A stretch of DNA of 64,000 nt, taken from positions 186,001 through 250,000 of the forward strand of contig NZ_CANDOB010000002.1 of assembly GCF_947387515.1 (NCBI RefSeq), read 5' to 3'. Made by a program: the position numbers and the translations under genes. The stretch comes from Alkalihalobacillus sp. CinArs1 (GTDB lineage: Bacteria > Bacillota > Bacilli > Bacillales > Guptibacillaceae). The stretch's first letter is position 1. The number at the start of each line of letters is the position of its first letter. The notes beneath the pieces are model-generated. The model ran no database searches, was not told the DNA's origin, and was given only the letters and a program-made list of their open reading frames with translations. Shown piece after piece: positions 16,251 to 25,348 of this stretch.

Positions 16251-16688
16251 ATGAGCGCAATTCAAAATAAGGTCGGCATCGAAACAAAGCCGTTCACGTT
16301 TACAGTTGAAAGAGGGAAGGTGCGGGAGTTTGCGAGCGCGATAGGAGATGATAATCCGATTTACCAAGACGTTGCGTTCGCGAAGAAACAGGGGTACCGT
16401 GATCTGCCGGTACCTCCAACCTTTGCGACTGTCATCGATATGTGGGGCGGAGCGAGTTTTGAAGATTTGATCGCGATGCTTGAGGTCGATCCTTTGAAGG
16501 TTTTACACGGAGAACAAAGCTATGAATATATGAGTCCGATTTATGCAGGTGATACGATCACCGCACAAATGAAAGTGGTCGACCAGAAAGAAAAGGGCGG
16601 GTTAACCCTGTTCACGCTCGAAACGATCTATCGAAATGAGAAGAACGAGAACGTACTACTTGCAAGGTCCGTTGTAATTGAACGATAG
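16251..16688 (+). CDS. MaoC-like hot-dog protein (FAS1-type dehydratase N domain)
   Basis: A 145-residue single hot-dog domain of the MaoC/HadA-like type. It contains REFASAIGDDNPIYQD near residue 27, PVPPTFATVIDMW near residue 60 and LHGEQSYEYMSPIYAGD near residue 85. It lacks the full hydratase signature, and pairs in sequence with the following gene, which has it. By analogy with two-subunit hydratases of mycobacterial type, the two proteins probably form one heteromeric enoyl-CoA hydratase. Its stop is 10 bases before the next start. Confidence 0.85.
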   Translation: MSAIQNKVGIETKPFTFTVERGKVREFASAIGDDNPIYQDVAFAKKQGYRDLPVPPTFATVIDMWGGASFEDLIAMLEVDPLKVLHGEQSYEYMSPIYAGDTITAQMKVVDQKEKGGLTLFTLETIYRNEKNENVLLARSVVIER

Positions 16689-16698
16689 GAGGGATAAC

Positions 16699-17073
16699 GT
16701 GTCAGCACTACAACCAGTTAAAAAGAAGCCGATTACGCATTCTCAGCTTGTGAAGTATGCAGGTGCGTCTGGTGATTTTAATCCGATTCATACGGTCGTA
16801 CCCGTGGCGAAAGAAGCGGGCTTACCTGACGTGATTGCACATGGCATGCTCGTCATGGGGATGGCAGGGCAAGCGTTGACGACGTGGTTTAAACCAGAAC
16901 AGTTAAAGGCGTTTCAAGTGAGGTTCAAAAAAATGACGCTTCCAGGTGAAGCTTTGACCGTAAAAGGTTTTATAAAAGAAGAAACTGATGAGAATGTGTT
17001 GATTGGTGAAGTTGTCGTTGTGAATGAAAAGGATGAGAAAAAACTATCGGGTACATTTCACGTACAGATGTAG
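16699..17073 (+). CDS. MaoC-like (R)-enoyl-CoA hydratase subunit
   Basis: A 124-residue hot-dog hydratase with the catalytic Asp-His pair in GASGDFNPIHT (about residues 26-36) and the AGLPDVIAHGMLVMG segment that follows in hydratase 2 enzymes. GTG 16699 is chosen because AGGAGGG lies seven bases upstream; a TTG start at 16678 would have to lie within the previous gene. Likely hydrates the 2-enoyl-CoA made by the dehydrogenase, together with the preceding MaoC-like protein. Confidence 0.88.
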   Translation: MSALQPVKKKPITHSQLVKYAGASGDFNPIHTVVPVAKEAGLPDVIAHGMLVMGMAGQALTTWFKPEQLKAFQVRFKKMTLPGEALTVKGFIKEETDENVLIGEVVVVNEKDEKKLSGTFHVQM

Positions 17074-17085
17074 GAGGAATGAGCT

Positions 17086-17892
17086 ATGTTAAATGATCAA
17101 GTTGCCATTATCACAGGGTCTGGCCGAGGCGTTGGCCGAGCAGTTGCATTAAAGATGGCTGACGCTGGAGCAAAAGTCGTTGTATCTGATAAAGATGAGG
17201 CACCAACAGAAGAGGTCGTGAACGAAATAAAAGAACGCGGTGGAACGGCGATCGGATTCGCTGGAGACGTCACAGCTGGTGACTTTGCGACTTCGATTAT
17301 GGAGAAGGCCGCATCCGAGTTTGGGGGCGTCGATATTCTCGTGAATAACGCAGGCTACACGTGGGATGGCTTGCTTCATAAAATGACCGATGAACAGTTC
17401 CAAGCCATGCTCGATATTCATCTTATCGCACCGTTCAAGCTTACGAGGGCTGCAGCGCCTTATATGAGGGAAGCCGCAAAGAAAGAGATGGAAACGGGTG
17501 AAGCGAAGTACCGGAAGATCGTCAACGTGTCCTCCGTAGCAGGTGTGATGGGGAATGTTGGACAGGCGAACTATTCCTCTGCAAAAGCGGGCATGATCGG
17601 GCTCACAAAAACTGTAGCACGTGAATGGGGAGCGTTTAACATCAACTGTAATGCTGTAGCGTTCGGTCTGATCGATACGCGCCTGACGCAATCGAAGGAA
17701 AAAGGCGAAACGGTAAACGGCGTTCCGGTCGGGATTCCAGAGAAAGTGAAGAAAATGTTCGAACAATCGATTCCGCAGCAGCGTGCGGGAACGGCTGAAG
17801 AAGCGGCTGAGGGAATCTTCTATTTGGCATCTCCGCTATCAAACTATACGAATGGACAAGTTCTTCATATTAACGGCGGTTGGTATACGTGA
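17086..17892 (+). CDS. Short-chain dehydrogenase/reductase, FabG-like
   Basis: A 268-residue SDR. The NAD(P) site GSGRGVGRAVALKMA (residues about 11-25), the NNAG motif near residue 88, and the Ser-Tyr-Lys triad in VNVSSVAGVMG ... YSSAKAGMIG near residues 146-166 are all intact. In the operon it should oxidise the 3-hydroxyacyl-CoA to the 3-oxoacyl-CoA used by the thiolase. ATG follows AGGAGGAATGAGCT. It overlaps the next gene by one base (TGATG). Confidence 0.92.
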   Translation: MLNDQVAIITGSGRGVGRAVALKMADAGAKVVVSDKDEAPTEEVVNEIKERGGTAIGFAGDVTAGDFATSIMEKAASEFGGVDILVNNAGYTWDGLLHKMTDEQFQAMLDIHLIAPFKLTRAAAPYMREAAKKEMETGEAKYRKIVNVSSVAGVMGNVGQANYSSAKAGMIGLTKTVAREWGAFNINCNAVAFGLIDTRLTQSKEKGETVNGVPVGIPEKVKKMFEQSIPQQRAGTAEEAAEGIFYLASPLSNYTNGQVLHINGGWYT

Positions 17893-18953
17893 TGCTAGAG
17901 GGCGTCAGGGTACTGGATTTTACGCAGTACTTACCAGGACCTTATGCTACGCAGCGGCTAGCTGATCTCGGAGCTGAGGTCATCAAGGTGGAGCCTCCGA
18001 ACGGCGATCCGGCAAGGCAGATGGCAGATGGCCTCGTCTATGAAGCAAACAATCGTGGAAAGAAAAGCATTGCGGTCGATTTAAAAGTTACAGCGAAAGT
18101 GAACGAATTAAGTGAAATTCTTCAAACGGTCGATGTTGTGATCGAAAGCTTTCGCCCAGGCGTGATGAAGCGAATTGGGCTTCATTATGATGAAGTAAAG
18201 AAGATCAAGCGTGATATCGTCTACTGTTCCCTTTCTGGATTCGGGCAATCAGGGACACATGCTCACCTTGGGAGCCACGATTTGAACTATCAAGGATTAA
18301 GCGGGCTGCTTTCTCAACATCTAGATGGAAATGGAAGACCTGTACAGCCAACGTTTACAACCGTGGATTATGGTGGAGGAATCGTTGCCTCAGAGCGTAT
18401 TTCAGCTGCACTTTTTCAAAGGGAGCGAACAGGAAATGGGTGTTACCTTGATCTCGCTTTGAATGATGTCCCGCTAACGATGATGGGCACGCATGCTTTA
18501 TATCACTTGAAAAAGAACAAGCAAGATGGTCCTGATTTTATAGATGGAAGCGTAGTGTGCTACGGACTGTACGAAACGAAGGATCGTCGGTTCGTATCGC
18601 TCGCAGCACTCGAGCCGCATTTCTGGAAGAACTTTTGCCATGGAGTTGGAAAAGTCGAATGGTTGCCGCACGCTTTTTCGCCTGTTAAGAGTGATCTTCA
18701 TGAAGAGATCAACGTGCTTTTCAAAGAGAGAACGATGGCAGAATGGACTTCGTTCGGTGAATCGCATGATTGCTGTTTATTCCCTGTATTAAACGTAGAG
18801 GAGGTGATGGATCATTCGTATGGTCCGGAGCGAGGACTAGTAAGGAGAGGTGAGCAGGTACATATCGTGACGAACCCCAATGCTGTTGGCCAATCTGCAC
18901 CACTTTTAGGACAGGATAAGATCGACACATTTAAAAAGGAGCGTGATCAATAA
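17892..18953 (+). CDS. Class III (CaiB/BaiF) acyl-CoA transferase
   Basis: A 353-residue family III CoA transferase, which moves CoA between carboxylic acids. The N-terminus MLEGVRVLDFTQYLPGPYATQRLADLGAEVIKVE is split across the family signature; the catalytic aspartate is in GSHDLNYQGLSG near residue 133. ATG 17892 overlaps the SDR stop codon; no strong ribosome binding site, which fits translational coupling. The slightly short C-terminal part (members are usually 380-410 residues) is noted. Its likely role is to activate the pathway's acid substrate using a product CoA ester. Confidence 0.9.
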   Translation: MLEGVRVLDFTQYLPGPYATQRLADLGAEVIKVEPPNGDPARQMADGLVYEANNRGKKSIAVDLKVTAKVNELSEILQTVDVVIESFRPGVMKRIGLHYDEVKKIKRDIVYCSLSGFGQSGTHAHLGSHDLNYQGLSGLLSQHLDGNGRPVQPTFTTVDYGGGIVASERISAALFQRERTGNGCYLDLALNDVPLTMMGTHALYHLKKNKQDGPDFIDGSVVCYGLYETKDRRFVSLAALEPHFWKNFCHGVGKVEWLPHAFSPVKSDLHEEINVLFKERTMAEWTSFGESHDCCLFPVLNVEEVMDHSYGPERGLVRRGEQVHIVTNPNAVGQSAPLLGQDKIDTFKKERDQ

Positions 18954-20566
18954 TGATGAACACACCTTTGATTCTGACAGGATTGATTAATCGAGCAGAG
19001 CGTTATTTCCCGGATAAGGAAATTGTGTCACGGACATTAAGTGGTACACAGAGGTTTACGTATAAAGAGTATGCGAAGCGAACGAGGCGACTCGCTAGTG
19101 CATTGACAAAGCTTTCGATGAAGGAAGGAGACCGAATCGCTACATTCGCATGGAATCACCATCGTCATTTAGAAGCCTATTTTGCGGTACCTTGTTCGGG
19201 AGCTGTCCTTCATATGGTTAACATTCGTTTATCACCTGAACATATCGCTTACGTCGTTAACCACGCAGAAGACAAAATTCTTATGGTCGATGAAGATCTC
19301 GTTCCTCTGATCGAAAAAGTTCAGGATAAACTGACGACGGTAGAAAGGTACATCATCATGAGTGATAAAGAGACGCTGCCTGAGACAACTCTTTCACCAG
19401 TGTATTCTTATGAAGAACTGTTACAAGAAGGAGACGAAAATTTCCAGCTTCGAGAAGATCTCGACGAAAACGCTCCTGCTGGGATGTGCTATACGTCTGC
19501 GACGACTGGTAATCCGAAGGGAGTCGTCTACTCTCATCGCGGAATCGTTCTCCATAGCATGGCTACAGGGTTAGCCGATTCTCTAGGACTTTCTGAACGC
19601 GATGTGTGCTTACCAATCGTGCCGATGTTCCATGCGAATGCTTGGGGGCTGCCGTTCGCTTCAGTATGGTTTGGAACGAAGCTCGTCCTCCCTGGTCCAA
19701 ACATGACACCTCAAGTCATTGCCTCACTTATCCAAGAGGAAAAAGTGACCGTGACAGCAGGAGTGCCGACGATTTGGCTAGCTTTTGTGAATCTACTTGA
19801 GAAAGAAAGCTATGAGATCAGTAGTTTACGAGCTGTCGTGTGCGGAGGCTCAGCAGCACCGAAGAACATTATTCGTGCGTTTGAAGAAAAGCATAACATT
19901 CCGTTTATTCAAGGGTACGGGATGACAGAAACGAGTCCAATCGTCTCTCTTTCAACGTTATCGAGTGAAATGGACAACCTTACAATGGAAGAAAGAATCG
20001 ACACCAGAGCTACGCAAGGAATGGTGATTCCGGGGCTCGATGTTCGTGTAATCAATGAAAATGGTGACGTCCCGTGGGATGGAAAAACGATGGGAGAACT
20101 GATCGTACGTGGACCTTGGGTTGCAAGTGAATACTACAAAGATGAACGAACGCAGGAATCGTTCCGTGACGGTTGGCTATACACTGGGGATATCGCGAAG
20201 ATCAATGGTGATGGGTACATCCAGATTACTGACCGATCGAAGGATTTAATTAAAAGTGGTGGGGAATGGATTTCATCCGTTGACCTTGAGAATGCTCTTA
20301 TGACGCATGATGCTGTTTATGAAGCTGCTGTGATCGCAATTCCGCACCAAAAATGGCAGGAGCGCCCCGTCGCATGTGTCGTCCTACAGGAAGGATATGC
20401 CGACATATCAAAAGATGAACTCATAAACTATCTCTCTACTCAATTTGTTAAATGGTGGCTCCCTGACGATATCGTATTTATGGATGAAATTCCGAAAACG
20501 TCTGTCGGGAAGTTTTTGAAGAGGGCGCTGAGAGATAAATTGAGTGAAGAGCTGGTGCTGGAGTAG
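18953..20566 (+). CDS. AMP-forming acyl-CoA synthetase
   Basis: A 537-residue ANL-superfamily ligase that activates a fatty or related acid with ATP and CoA. The phosphate-binding loop is [19 protein letters not shown] near residue 180, the adenine motif GYGMTETSP near residue 320, the hinge D in [19 protein letters not shown] near residue 410 and the C-terminal lysine in [11 protein letters not shown] near residue 520. ATG 18953 overlaps the previous TAA by one base and follows AAAAAGGAG. Last gene of the operon; no clear terminator follows within 170 bp. Confidence 0.93.
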   Translation: MMNTPLILTGLINRAERYFPDKEIVSRTLSGTQRFTYKEYAKRTRRLASALTKLSMKEGDRIATFAWNHHRHLEAYFAVPCSGAVLHMVNIRLSPEHIAYVVNHAEDKILMVDEDLVPLIEKVQDKLTTVERYIIMSDKETLPETTLSPVYSYEELLQEGDENFQLREDLDENAPAGMCYTSATTGNPKGVVYSHRGIVLHSMATGLADSLGLSERDVCLPIVPMFHANAWGLPFASVWFGTKLVLPGPNMTPQVIASLIQEEKVTVTAGVPTIWLAFVNLLEKESYEISSLRAVVCGGSAAPKNIIRAFEEKHNIPFIQGYGMTETSPIVSLSTLSSEMDNLTMEERIDTRATQGMVIPGLDVRVINENGDVPWDGKTMGELIVRGPWVASEYYKDERTQESFRDGWLYTGDIAKINGDGYIQITDRSKDLIKSGGEWISSVDLENALMTHDAVYEAAVIAIPHQKWQERPVACVVLQEGYADISKDELINYLSTQFVKWWLPDDIVFMDEIPKTSVGKFLKRALRDKLSEELVLE

Positions 20567-20740
20567 TCATTCGTTCTTGAAATCTAATGAAAACTGTATC
20601 CTATTAAACTTTTGTGGAGCCTGATAGAATTTCTTTCCTCTCTAAATTCAATGAGACCATTTTTCTGAAAACATTTTCCAAATTCATCTGAAGATGCATA
20701 CAGTAGGATAGATACTCACAGAGTGTAAAGGGGGACGGCC

Positions 20741-21097
20741 ATGAAAAAATTAGAATGGTGCATATGCCCGAATTGTGGGTCTTTGTTCTGTTTAGGCGAG
20801 TGTGTGAGGCCTTCTAAAAAACCCCTGCAAACAAGTGTATATACCTATTACGCATTATCAGATGGTGAGAAGTATCTTTATGGTAAGCAAGATGAGTTAA
20901 CAGAATATGGGGATAGAGGAATATTGAATCCTGAAGGTGTATCGTATACAAATCTATTTATAAATGGGGTTTTGCAACCAACGAGTGTATATGAAATCCG
21001 AGATGGTTGGTTACTACTCAATACAAGTTCGCCACCTCCATTAAAAGGAACCCCTATTATCCTTCAGTTTGTTACGATTTATGGCGGTGCTTATTAG
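20741..21097 (+). CDS. DUF4183-domain protein with N-terminal cysteine cluster
   Basis: A 118-residue protein. Residues 1-25 carry a C-x-C-x2-C ... C-x3-C cluster ([17 protein letters not shown]) that looks like a metal-binding or cross-linking element. Residues 60-118 match the DUF4183 domain: [18 protein letters not shown], then [21 protein letters not shown]. Function unknown. ATG after AAAGGGGG. It is convergent with a second DUF4183 gene and the two share a bidirectional terminator. Confidence 0.78.
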   Translation: MKKLEWCICPNCGSLFCLGECVRPSKKPLQTSVYTYYALSDGEKYLYGKQDELTEYGDRGILNPEGVSYTNLFINGVLQPTSVYEIRDGWLLLNTSSPPPLKGTPIILQFVTIYGGAY

Positions 21098-21113
21098 ATT
21101 AATATACGAAAAT

Positions 21114-21141
21114 AAAGAGTTCTACCAAGTAGAACTCTTTT
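21114..21141. terminator. Bidirectional terminator between the DUF4183 genes
   Basis: Perfect 12-bp stem AAAGAGTTCTAC (21114-21125) / GTAGAACTCTTT (21129-21140), 3-base loop. Confidence 0.9.
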
Positions 21142-21149
21142 GTGTTGCT

Positions 21150-21533
21150 TTATGTTGCAACAGTGGTTGAAGAAGATGGAGCATAATTTACAATCTCAAG
21201 TACGACACTTGTCCCAGATAAAATTGGGTCTCCACCAGCAGGAACGGCGATATCTAGTGAGCCAACTGCAGTTGCTCCAGGTGTATACGTCGAGATTCCT
21301 TCCATTTGTAAAACACCGTTTATATACACATTGAAATAGCTGTTGTTTGTAGCTAGTGTTGGAAGCGTTGTAACAGCTGTTCCATCATCCTGGAAAAATG
21401 AAGCCGCATCGATACTTAACGTAGCTCCAGCAGCAGTTTCAGCTGAAGTTACATTAAAAAACTTTGAAGCTGTAGGTGTTATTTCTGTGGATGTTGAAGC
21501 AGAAATTAAAAGTTTCATCAATTGTAGCGCCAT
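21150..21533 (-). CDS. DUF4183-domain protein
   Basis: A 127-residue protein rich in Thr, Ser and Ala. The C-terminal half contains the DUF4183 pattern SYFNVYINGVLQMEGISTY ... LSGTSVVLEIVNY; the N-terminal half (MALQLMKLLISASTSTEITPTASKFF) resembles the short conserved leader seen in Bacillus members of this family. Such proteins may be spore-surface or exosporium components, which I cannot show here. ATG 21533 follows AAGGAGGAAG; the frame extends 31 codons upstream without a ribosome binding site. Confidence 0.8.
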   Translation of the reverse strand: MALQLMKLLISASTSTEITPTASKFFNVTSAETAAGATLSIDAASFFQDDGTAVTTLPTLATNNSYFNVYINGVLQMEGISTYTPGATAVGSLDIAVPAGGDPILSGTSVVLEIVNYAPSSSTTVAT

Positions 21534-21667
21534 TGTGTATGCTTCCTCCTTTTTGTAAAAATATGGAACACTAAGTATTATATGTTTGCATGAGTGAGGT
21601 GAATAGTTTATCGTCTTGCGTTTCAATATGTTTTATTACTAGCCTATTGTTTCTATAGGAAGACGGT

Positions 21668-21696
21668 TTGATATTTGTAAAGAATATTGATAAAAT
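21668..21696 (+). promoter_or_regulatory. SigA-type promoter of the amidohydrolase leader
   Basis: TTGATA (21668-21673), 17-bp spacer, TAAAAT (21691-21696). Transcription should start near 21703, about 200 bases before the coding region. Confidence 0.65.
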
Positions 21697-21741
21697 TCAA
21701 AATAATAAATAGAAAAATAAGAGAAACTGTCTATTCTAATC

Positions 21742-21849
21742 GACTTCACTGGCTCAAAGTGAAGCGTTCCGTTAGAAAGAAACCAGTTTTATGCCAGGAG
21801 ACAAGTATAGCCAACATACTACTCGTGTGCATAAAACTGGTTTTTTTAT
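21742..21849 (+). promoter_or_regulatory. Structured leader ending in a terminator-like hairpin
   Basis: First hairpin: CTTCACT (21744-21750) / AGTGAAG (21758-21764). Second: a perfect 15-bp stem AAACCAGTTTTATGC (21780-21794) / GCATAAAACTGGTTT (21829-21843) followed by T-rich sequence; its 34-base apical part contains AGTAT / ATACT and AGGAG. Located between the promoter and the amidohydrolase start. It looks like an attenuator or a short regulatory RNA; it matches no riboswitch class I know. Confidence 0.55.
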
Positions 21850-21901
21850 GGAGTGGAGGAGGGAGAAATTCAAAGTCTACTAAAATGAAAGGTGAGTGAC
21901 A

Positions 21902-23527
21902 ATGACGGAAGCGGATTTGATTTTTGTGAATGGAAATGTACTAACGATGGATGATGAAAAGCCTATTGCGAGTGGAGTGGCCATACGAGACGGCGTGATC
22001 GCGTACATAGGAGAAACAGAAGAAGCCCTAAACTGGAAGGGGAAAGAAACGACCGTTACAGATTTAAATGGCAAGACATTGATGCCGAGTTTTATCGAAA
22101 GCCACATTCACCCAGCGATTTATGGCTTAAGCATGTTAAAGCTCAATTGTACGCCAGAAGTTACGCCTTCGATCGAAGCGATCTTAACAAAGATCGAAGA
22201 GGAAGTAGCGAAGACCCCTGAAGGACACTGGATTATAGGATGGGGCTATGATGATAGCAAAATGAAAGAGAAGCGGCACCCTACCCGATGGGAACTCGAT
22301 CGAGTGGCTCCAAATCATCCGGTTGTGTTAGAACGAGCGTGTGCCCATATGGCGGTAGCAAATACGAAGGCGCTCGAAGAAAGCAGCATAACTGAAGAAA
22401 CGCCTGTATCTGGAGGAAAGATCGAGAAGGATGAGAATGGAGAGCTAACAGGTTTGCTTCAAGAAAAGGCTCAAGGGCTCCTTCACATCCCGGAATATCG
22501 TCTCGAAGAACGAGTGAAGGGCATGAAAGAAGCGCAAGAAAAATTTGCGTCGTGGGGGATTACGACCGTCCATTGTATGTCGACTCAAAAAGATGATATG
22601 CAGTTGTATCAAACCATGCTGGAGAATGAAGAGCTGAAGGTTAGGATTCGGCCATGGATTTGGGCGATCGATCAAAATGGTTTCGACGGTGCACTAGAGG
22701 AGGTGCTAGGCACAGGCTTACGAAGTGGTTTTGGGAACGACATGCTTAATATTCAGGGATTGAAATTTATGTTGGATGGAAGTGTCGGCGGAAAGACTGC
22801 TGCTTTTTCAAAGCCATACATTGGAACACAAGAAACAGGTATTCTTTATAATGACGCTGAGGAAATTGCGCCACTTATGCAAAGAGGGATCGAATCAGGA
22901 TTAAGAGTCGCCATCCACGCGATCGGTGATCGCGCCATTGAGGTAGCTCTTGATTCATTTGAAAATGTAACTAAGCATCATCCGATCGACCATATGCGAA
23001 ACAGAATCGAACACTGTATCTTTCCACACTCAAATCAGATTTTACAGATGAAGAACCTCGGACTGCTAGCAGGTTCATCGATCGGTTTCCTCTATCATAT
23101 CGGTGATAATTATTTAGCGAAATTAGGAGATGAGCGGATGTCATCTGCTTTTCCTCACCGATCGTTTAAACAAGCAGGTGTTCCTGCACCGGGGAACTCT
23201 GATCTGCCTGTTACAGATGGAAATCCGTGGACTGGAATTTACGGAGCTGTTACTAGAAAAACGTCGAGTGGACAAGTGATCGGGTTAGAAGAAGGTATAC
23301 GGGTCTGGGATGCTTTAAAAGCGTTTACGGTGGATGCCGCTTATAGCTCTTTTGAAGAAGAAACTCTTGGCGTCATCAAGTCGGGCGCAAAAGCTGACGT
23401 CATGGTGATTTCTCACAATCCATTAGAAATCGATCACGAAGAACTGTTAGACATTAAAACGGAAAGCACGTATTTAGAAGGAACGATGGTTTATAGTTCA
23501 AGAAAGGAAGGTGAACCTATTGTTTAG
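21902..23527 (+). CDS. Amidohydrolase, YtcJ-like (amidohydrolase 3 family)
   Basis: A 541-residue metal-dependent hydrolase. It begins DLIFVNGNVLTMDD, has the H-x-H metal motif in MPSFIESHIHPAIYG near residue 67, AIHAIGDRAIEVALDSFE near residue 342, RNRIEHCIF near residue 368 and the aspartate in PAPGNSDLPVTDGNPW near residue 440. Such enzymes hydrolyse N-acyl or N-formyl amines and exo-alkyl compounds; substrate not predictable. ATG 21902 follows AAAGGTGA. Translationally coupled to the downstream symporter, which suggests that the symporter imports its substrate or a product. Confidence 0.88.
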   Translation: MTEADLIFVNGNVLTMDDEKPIASGVAIRDGVIAYIGETEEALNWKGKETTVTDLNGKTLMPSFIESHIHPAIYGLSMLKLNCTPEVTPSIEAILTKIEEEVAKTPEGHWIIGWGYDDSKMKEKRHPTRWELDRVAPNHPVVLERACAHMAVANTKALEESSITEETPVSGGKIEKDENGELTGLLQEKAQGLLHIPEYRLEERVKGMKEAQEKFASWGITTVHCMSTQKDDMQLYQTMLENEELKVRIRPWIWAIDQNGFDGALEEVLGTGLRSGFGNDMLNIQGLKFMLDGSVGGKTAAFSKPYIGTQETGILYNDAEEIAPLMQRGIESGLRVAIHAIGDRAIEVALDSFENVTKHHPIDHMRNRIEHCIFPHSNQILQMKNLGLLAGSSIGFLYHIGDNYLAKLGDERMSSAFPHRSFKQAGVPAPGNSDLPVTDGNPWTGIYGAVTRKTSSGQVIGLEEGIRVWDALKAFTVDAAYSSFEEETLGVIKSGAKADVMVISHNPLEIDHEELLDIKTESTYLEGTMVYSSRKEGEPIV

Positions 23528-24965
23528 TAGCCAGCAAGAAACGTTGTTGATTACGATCATTGCCGTCTACTTTGTATTTTTATTTGGTCTATCGCTTTAT
23601 GTGAATCGAAACGTTAAGACGTATGAAGATTATAACGTTGCAGGACGGTCGACGAGACTGATGCCGCTTATCCTTACGTTTGTTGGTACAGCGATTGGAG
23701 GCTCGATCTTACTCGGCTATATGACAAAAGGGTATCTTTTTGGAATGGGGCAGCAATGGCTTGCGATCGGTTTTACACTAACCTCGATCGTTATTGCGGC
23801 TTTTCTATTAAAACGAATTCGTTTTCTAGGAAAAAAGTACAATATGGTCACACTAGGTGATTTCACGGCGCTGCGGTTCGGAGAGGGCGCGAGAATTCCT
23901 ACTGTTTTAAGCGTTCTTTGTGCATATGCAGCCGTTACGGGTATGCAGTTCGTTGCGATCGCTACGATATTGAAGTTGACGATAGGACTCAGCATGACGA
24001 CTGGGATCATCATCAGTTGGGCACTTATGACGTTGAAAACCTATTTTGGCGGCCTCAAGTCGGTTATGATTCAGGATGCGATTCATGGAACGATTCAAAC
24101 AGCAGGAATCTTCTTTTTACTCATTGTCATCATGTTCCTTGTTGGGGATTGGGGAGCACTTGCTGATCAGGCGAGAAATGCTGAAGGTGGAAATGCGCTG
24201 AGCATCTTCAATATCAGTGCTTCTGAATTCTTTGTGTATATGCTTACGATTGGAGCCTACCAGTTTGTGAGACAAGATTTATGGCAACGTTTTTGGGCAG
24301 CGAAAGATGATCGAACTGCAAGCGTTGGGTTCTGGTCAGCGATCGTCCTCGGCTTTTTAACGGCTGCGGTAACTATTTTCATAGGATTCCTAGGAAAGTT
24401 CGGGCTTAACTTAACGAATATCGATCCAGCCTTGATCTATTATGAAATCATCGGACAAGTACTGCCATTCCCACTCGTTGTCGTGATGCTGATCGCATTG
24501 TTAGCAACAGTTATCTCTTGTGCCGATTCGTTCTTTCTCGCAGCGGCATCATCGATTGTGAATGATGTTGTAAAACCGAGGGTCGGTGAAGTTGGGGATA
24601 AAAAGATGCTTACGTACAGCCGGATGTCGGTCGTATTCGTTTCGATCATCGCTCTCTTGCTGGCGCTTTATATACCTCAGCTCGTCACCCTTTGGATCAC
24701 CGGAACGGCCATGCTTGTGTCTGGGCTATTAGCTCCGGTATTGTTCGGGTTATTCTGGAGTCGAACAACCAAGTTCGCAGGCTTCACTGCAATGTGGGCT
24801 GGACTGATCATCGCAGTCATATGGCAAGTTGCAGGCCATCCTTATGGTCTTCATCCTGTTTTCATTGGACTACCTTTATCCGTGGTTACGGTAGTGACGT
24901 TAACGTTAGGCTCAAAGGATGAAAAGGAAAATACGGTGTTTTCCGATTTAAAGAAGATAGGATAA
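23520..24965 (+). CDS. Sodium:solute symporter (SSS family)
   Basis: A 481-residue protein with about 13 membrane spans and the SSS signature region GRSTRLMPLILTFVGTAIGGS near residue 45, followed by GYMTKGYLFGMG. The start is probably TTG 23520, six bases after AAGGTG, which overlaps the amidohydrolase stop by eight bases; GTG 23511 is too close to the ribosome binding site. Paired with the amidohydrolase, hence probably transports its substrate. No similarity strong enough to name proline, pantothenate or purine as solute. Confidence 0.9.
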   Translation: MFSSQQETLLITIIAVYFVFLFGLSLYVNRNVKTYEDYNVAGRSTRLMPLILTFVGTAIGGSILLGYMTKGYLFGMGQQWLAIGFTLTSIVIAAFLLKRIRFLGKKYNMVTLGDFTALRFGEGARIPTVLSVLCAYAAVTGMQFVAIATILKLTIGLSMTTGIIISWALMTLKTYFGGLKSVMIQDAIHGTIQTAGIFFLLIVIMFLVGDWGALADQARNAEGGNALSIFNISASEFFVYMLTIGAYQFVRQDLWQRFWAAKDDRTASVGFWSAIVLGFLTAAVTIFIGFLGKFGLNLTNIDPALIYYEIIGQVLPFPLVVVMLIALLATVISCADSFFLAAASSIVNDVVKPRVGEVGDKKMLTYSRMSVVFVSIIALLLALYIPQLVTLWITGTAMLVSGLLAPVLFGLFWSRTTKFAGFTAMWAGLIIAVIWQVAGHPYGLHPVFIGLPLSVVTVVTLTLGSKDEKENTVFSDLKKIG

Positions 24966-24984
24966 AGTGAAGATAAAATGTAAA

Positions 24985-25012
24985 CTCCTTGGCTTCTAGC
25001 CAGGGGGTTTTC
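24985..25012. terminator. Terminator after the symporter gene
   Basis: Stem CTCCTTGGCT (24985-24994) / AGCCAGGGGG (24998-25007) with two G-T pairs, then TTTT. Confidence 0.7.
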
Positions 25013-25017
25013 TATGT

Positions 25018-25221
25018 TCAATCATTCATATGGATTTCTTCATCTGTCGGCAACAACAAAGCTAAAGCAAAATAAAGGAGTATAGATACTTCGGTATAGA
25101 AAACGGTAAGTACAATGAATATGAATCGCATTGTTCCTGCTTGAATGTTTAAGGCTGCACTTATCCCACCGATGACGCCTAGCGCCACCTTATCAGTTGT
25201 TGATTTATATATTTTTTTCAA
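25018..25221 (-). CDS. PspC-domain membrane protein
   Basis: A 67-residue single PspC domain: KSTTDKVALGVIGGISAALN followed by two hydrophobic helices (TMRFIFIVLTVFYTEVSILLYFALALLL). Full-length PspC proteins sense or transmit envelope stress; small stand-alone forms like this are common in Bacilli. The start is a TTG preceded by AAGGAGGAGTACG. Monocistronic and convergent with the symporter. Confidence 0.88.
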   Translation of the reverse strand: MKKIYKSTTDKVALGVIGGISAALNIQAGTMRFIFIVLTVFYTEVSILLYFALALLLPTDEEIHMND

Positions 25222-25348
25222 CGTACTCCTCCTTACGGTTGTTACCTTTTTCTACGGATCGTCGTTGAAGAAGTTTCAATAAAAAGGAATTTGCCCCATT
25301 TTGTAGAAGGTAGTTGAGGGGCAACGGGTAAGGAAAGGGGCGTTCTAG

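Noticed and set aside
17149-17766. Long (205-residue) minus-strand frame inside the SDR gene
   Set aside because: Antisense shadow of an intact SDR gene with all catalytic motifs; Cys/Arg/His-rich composition is typical of such shadows.
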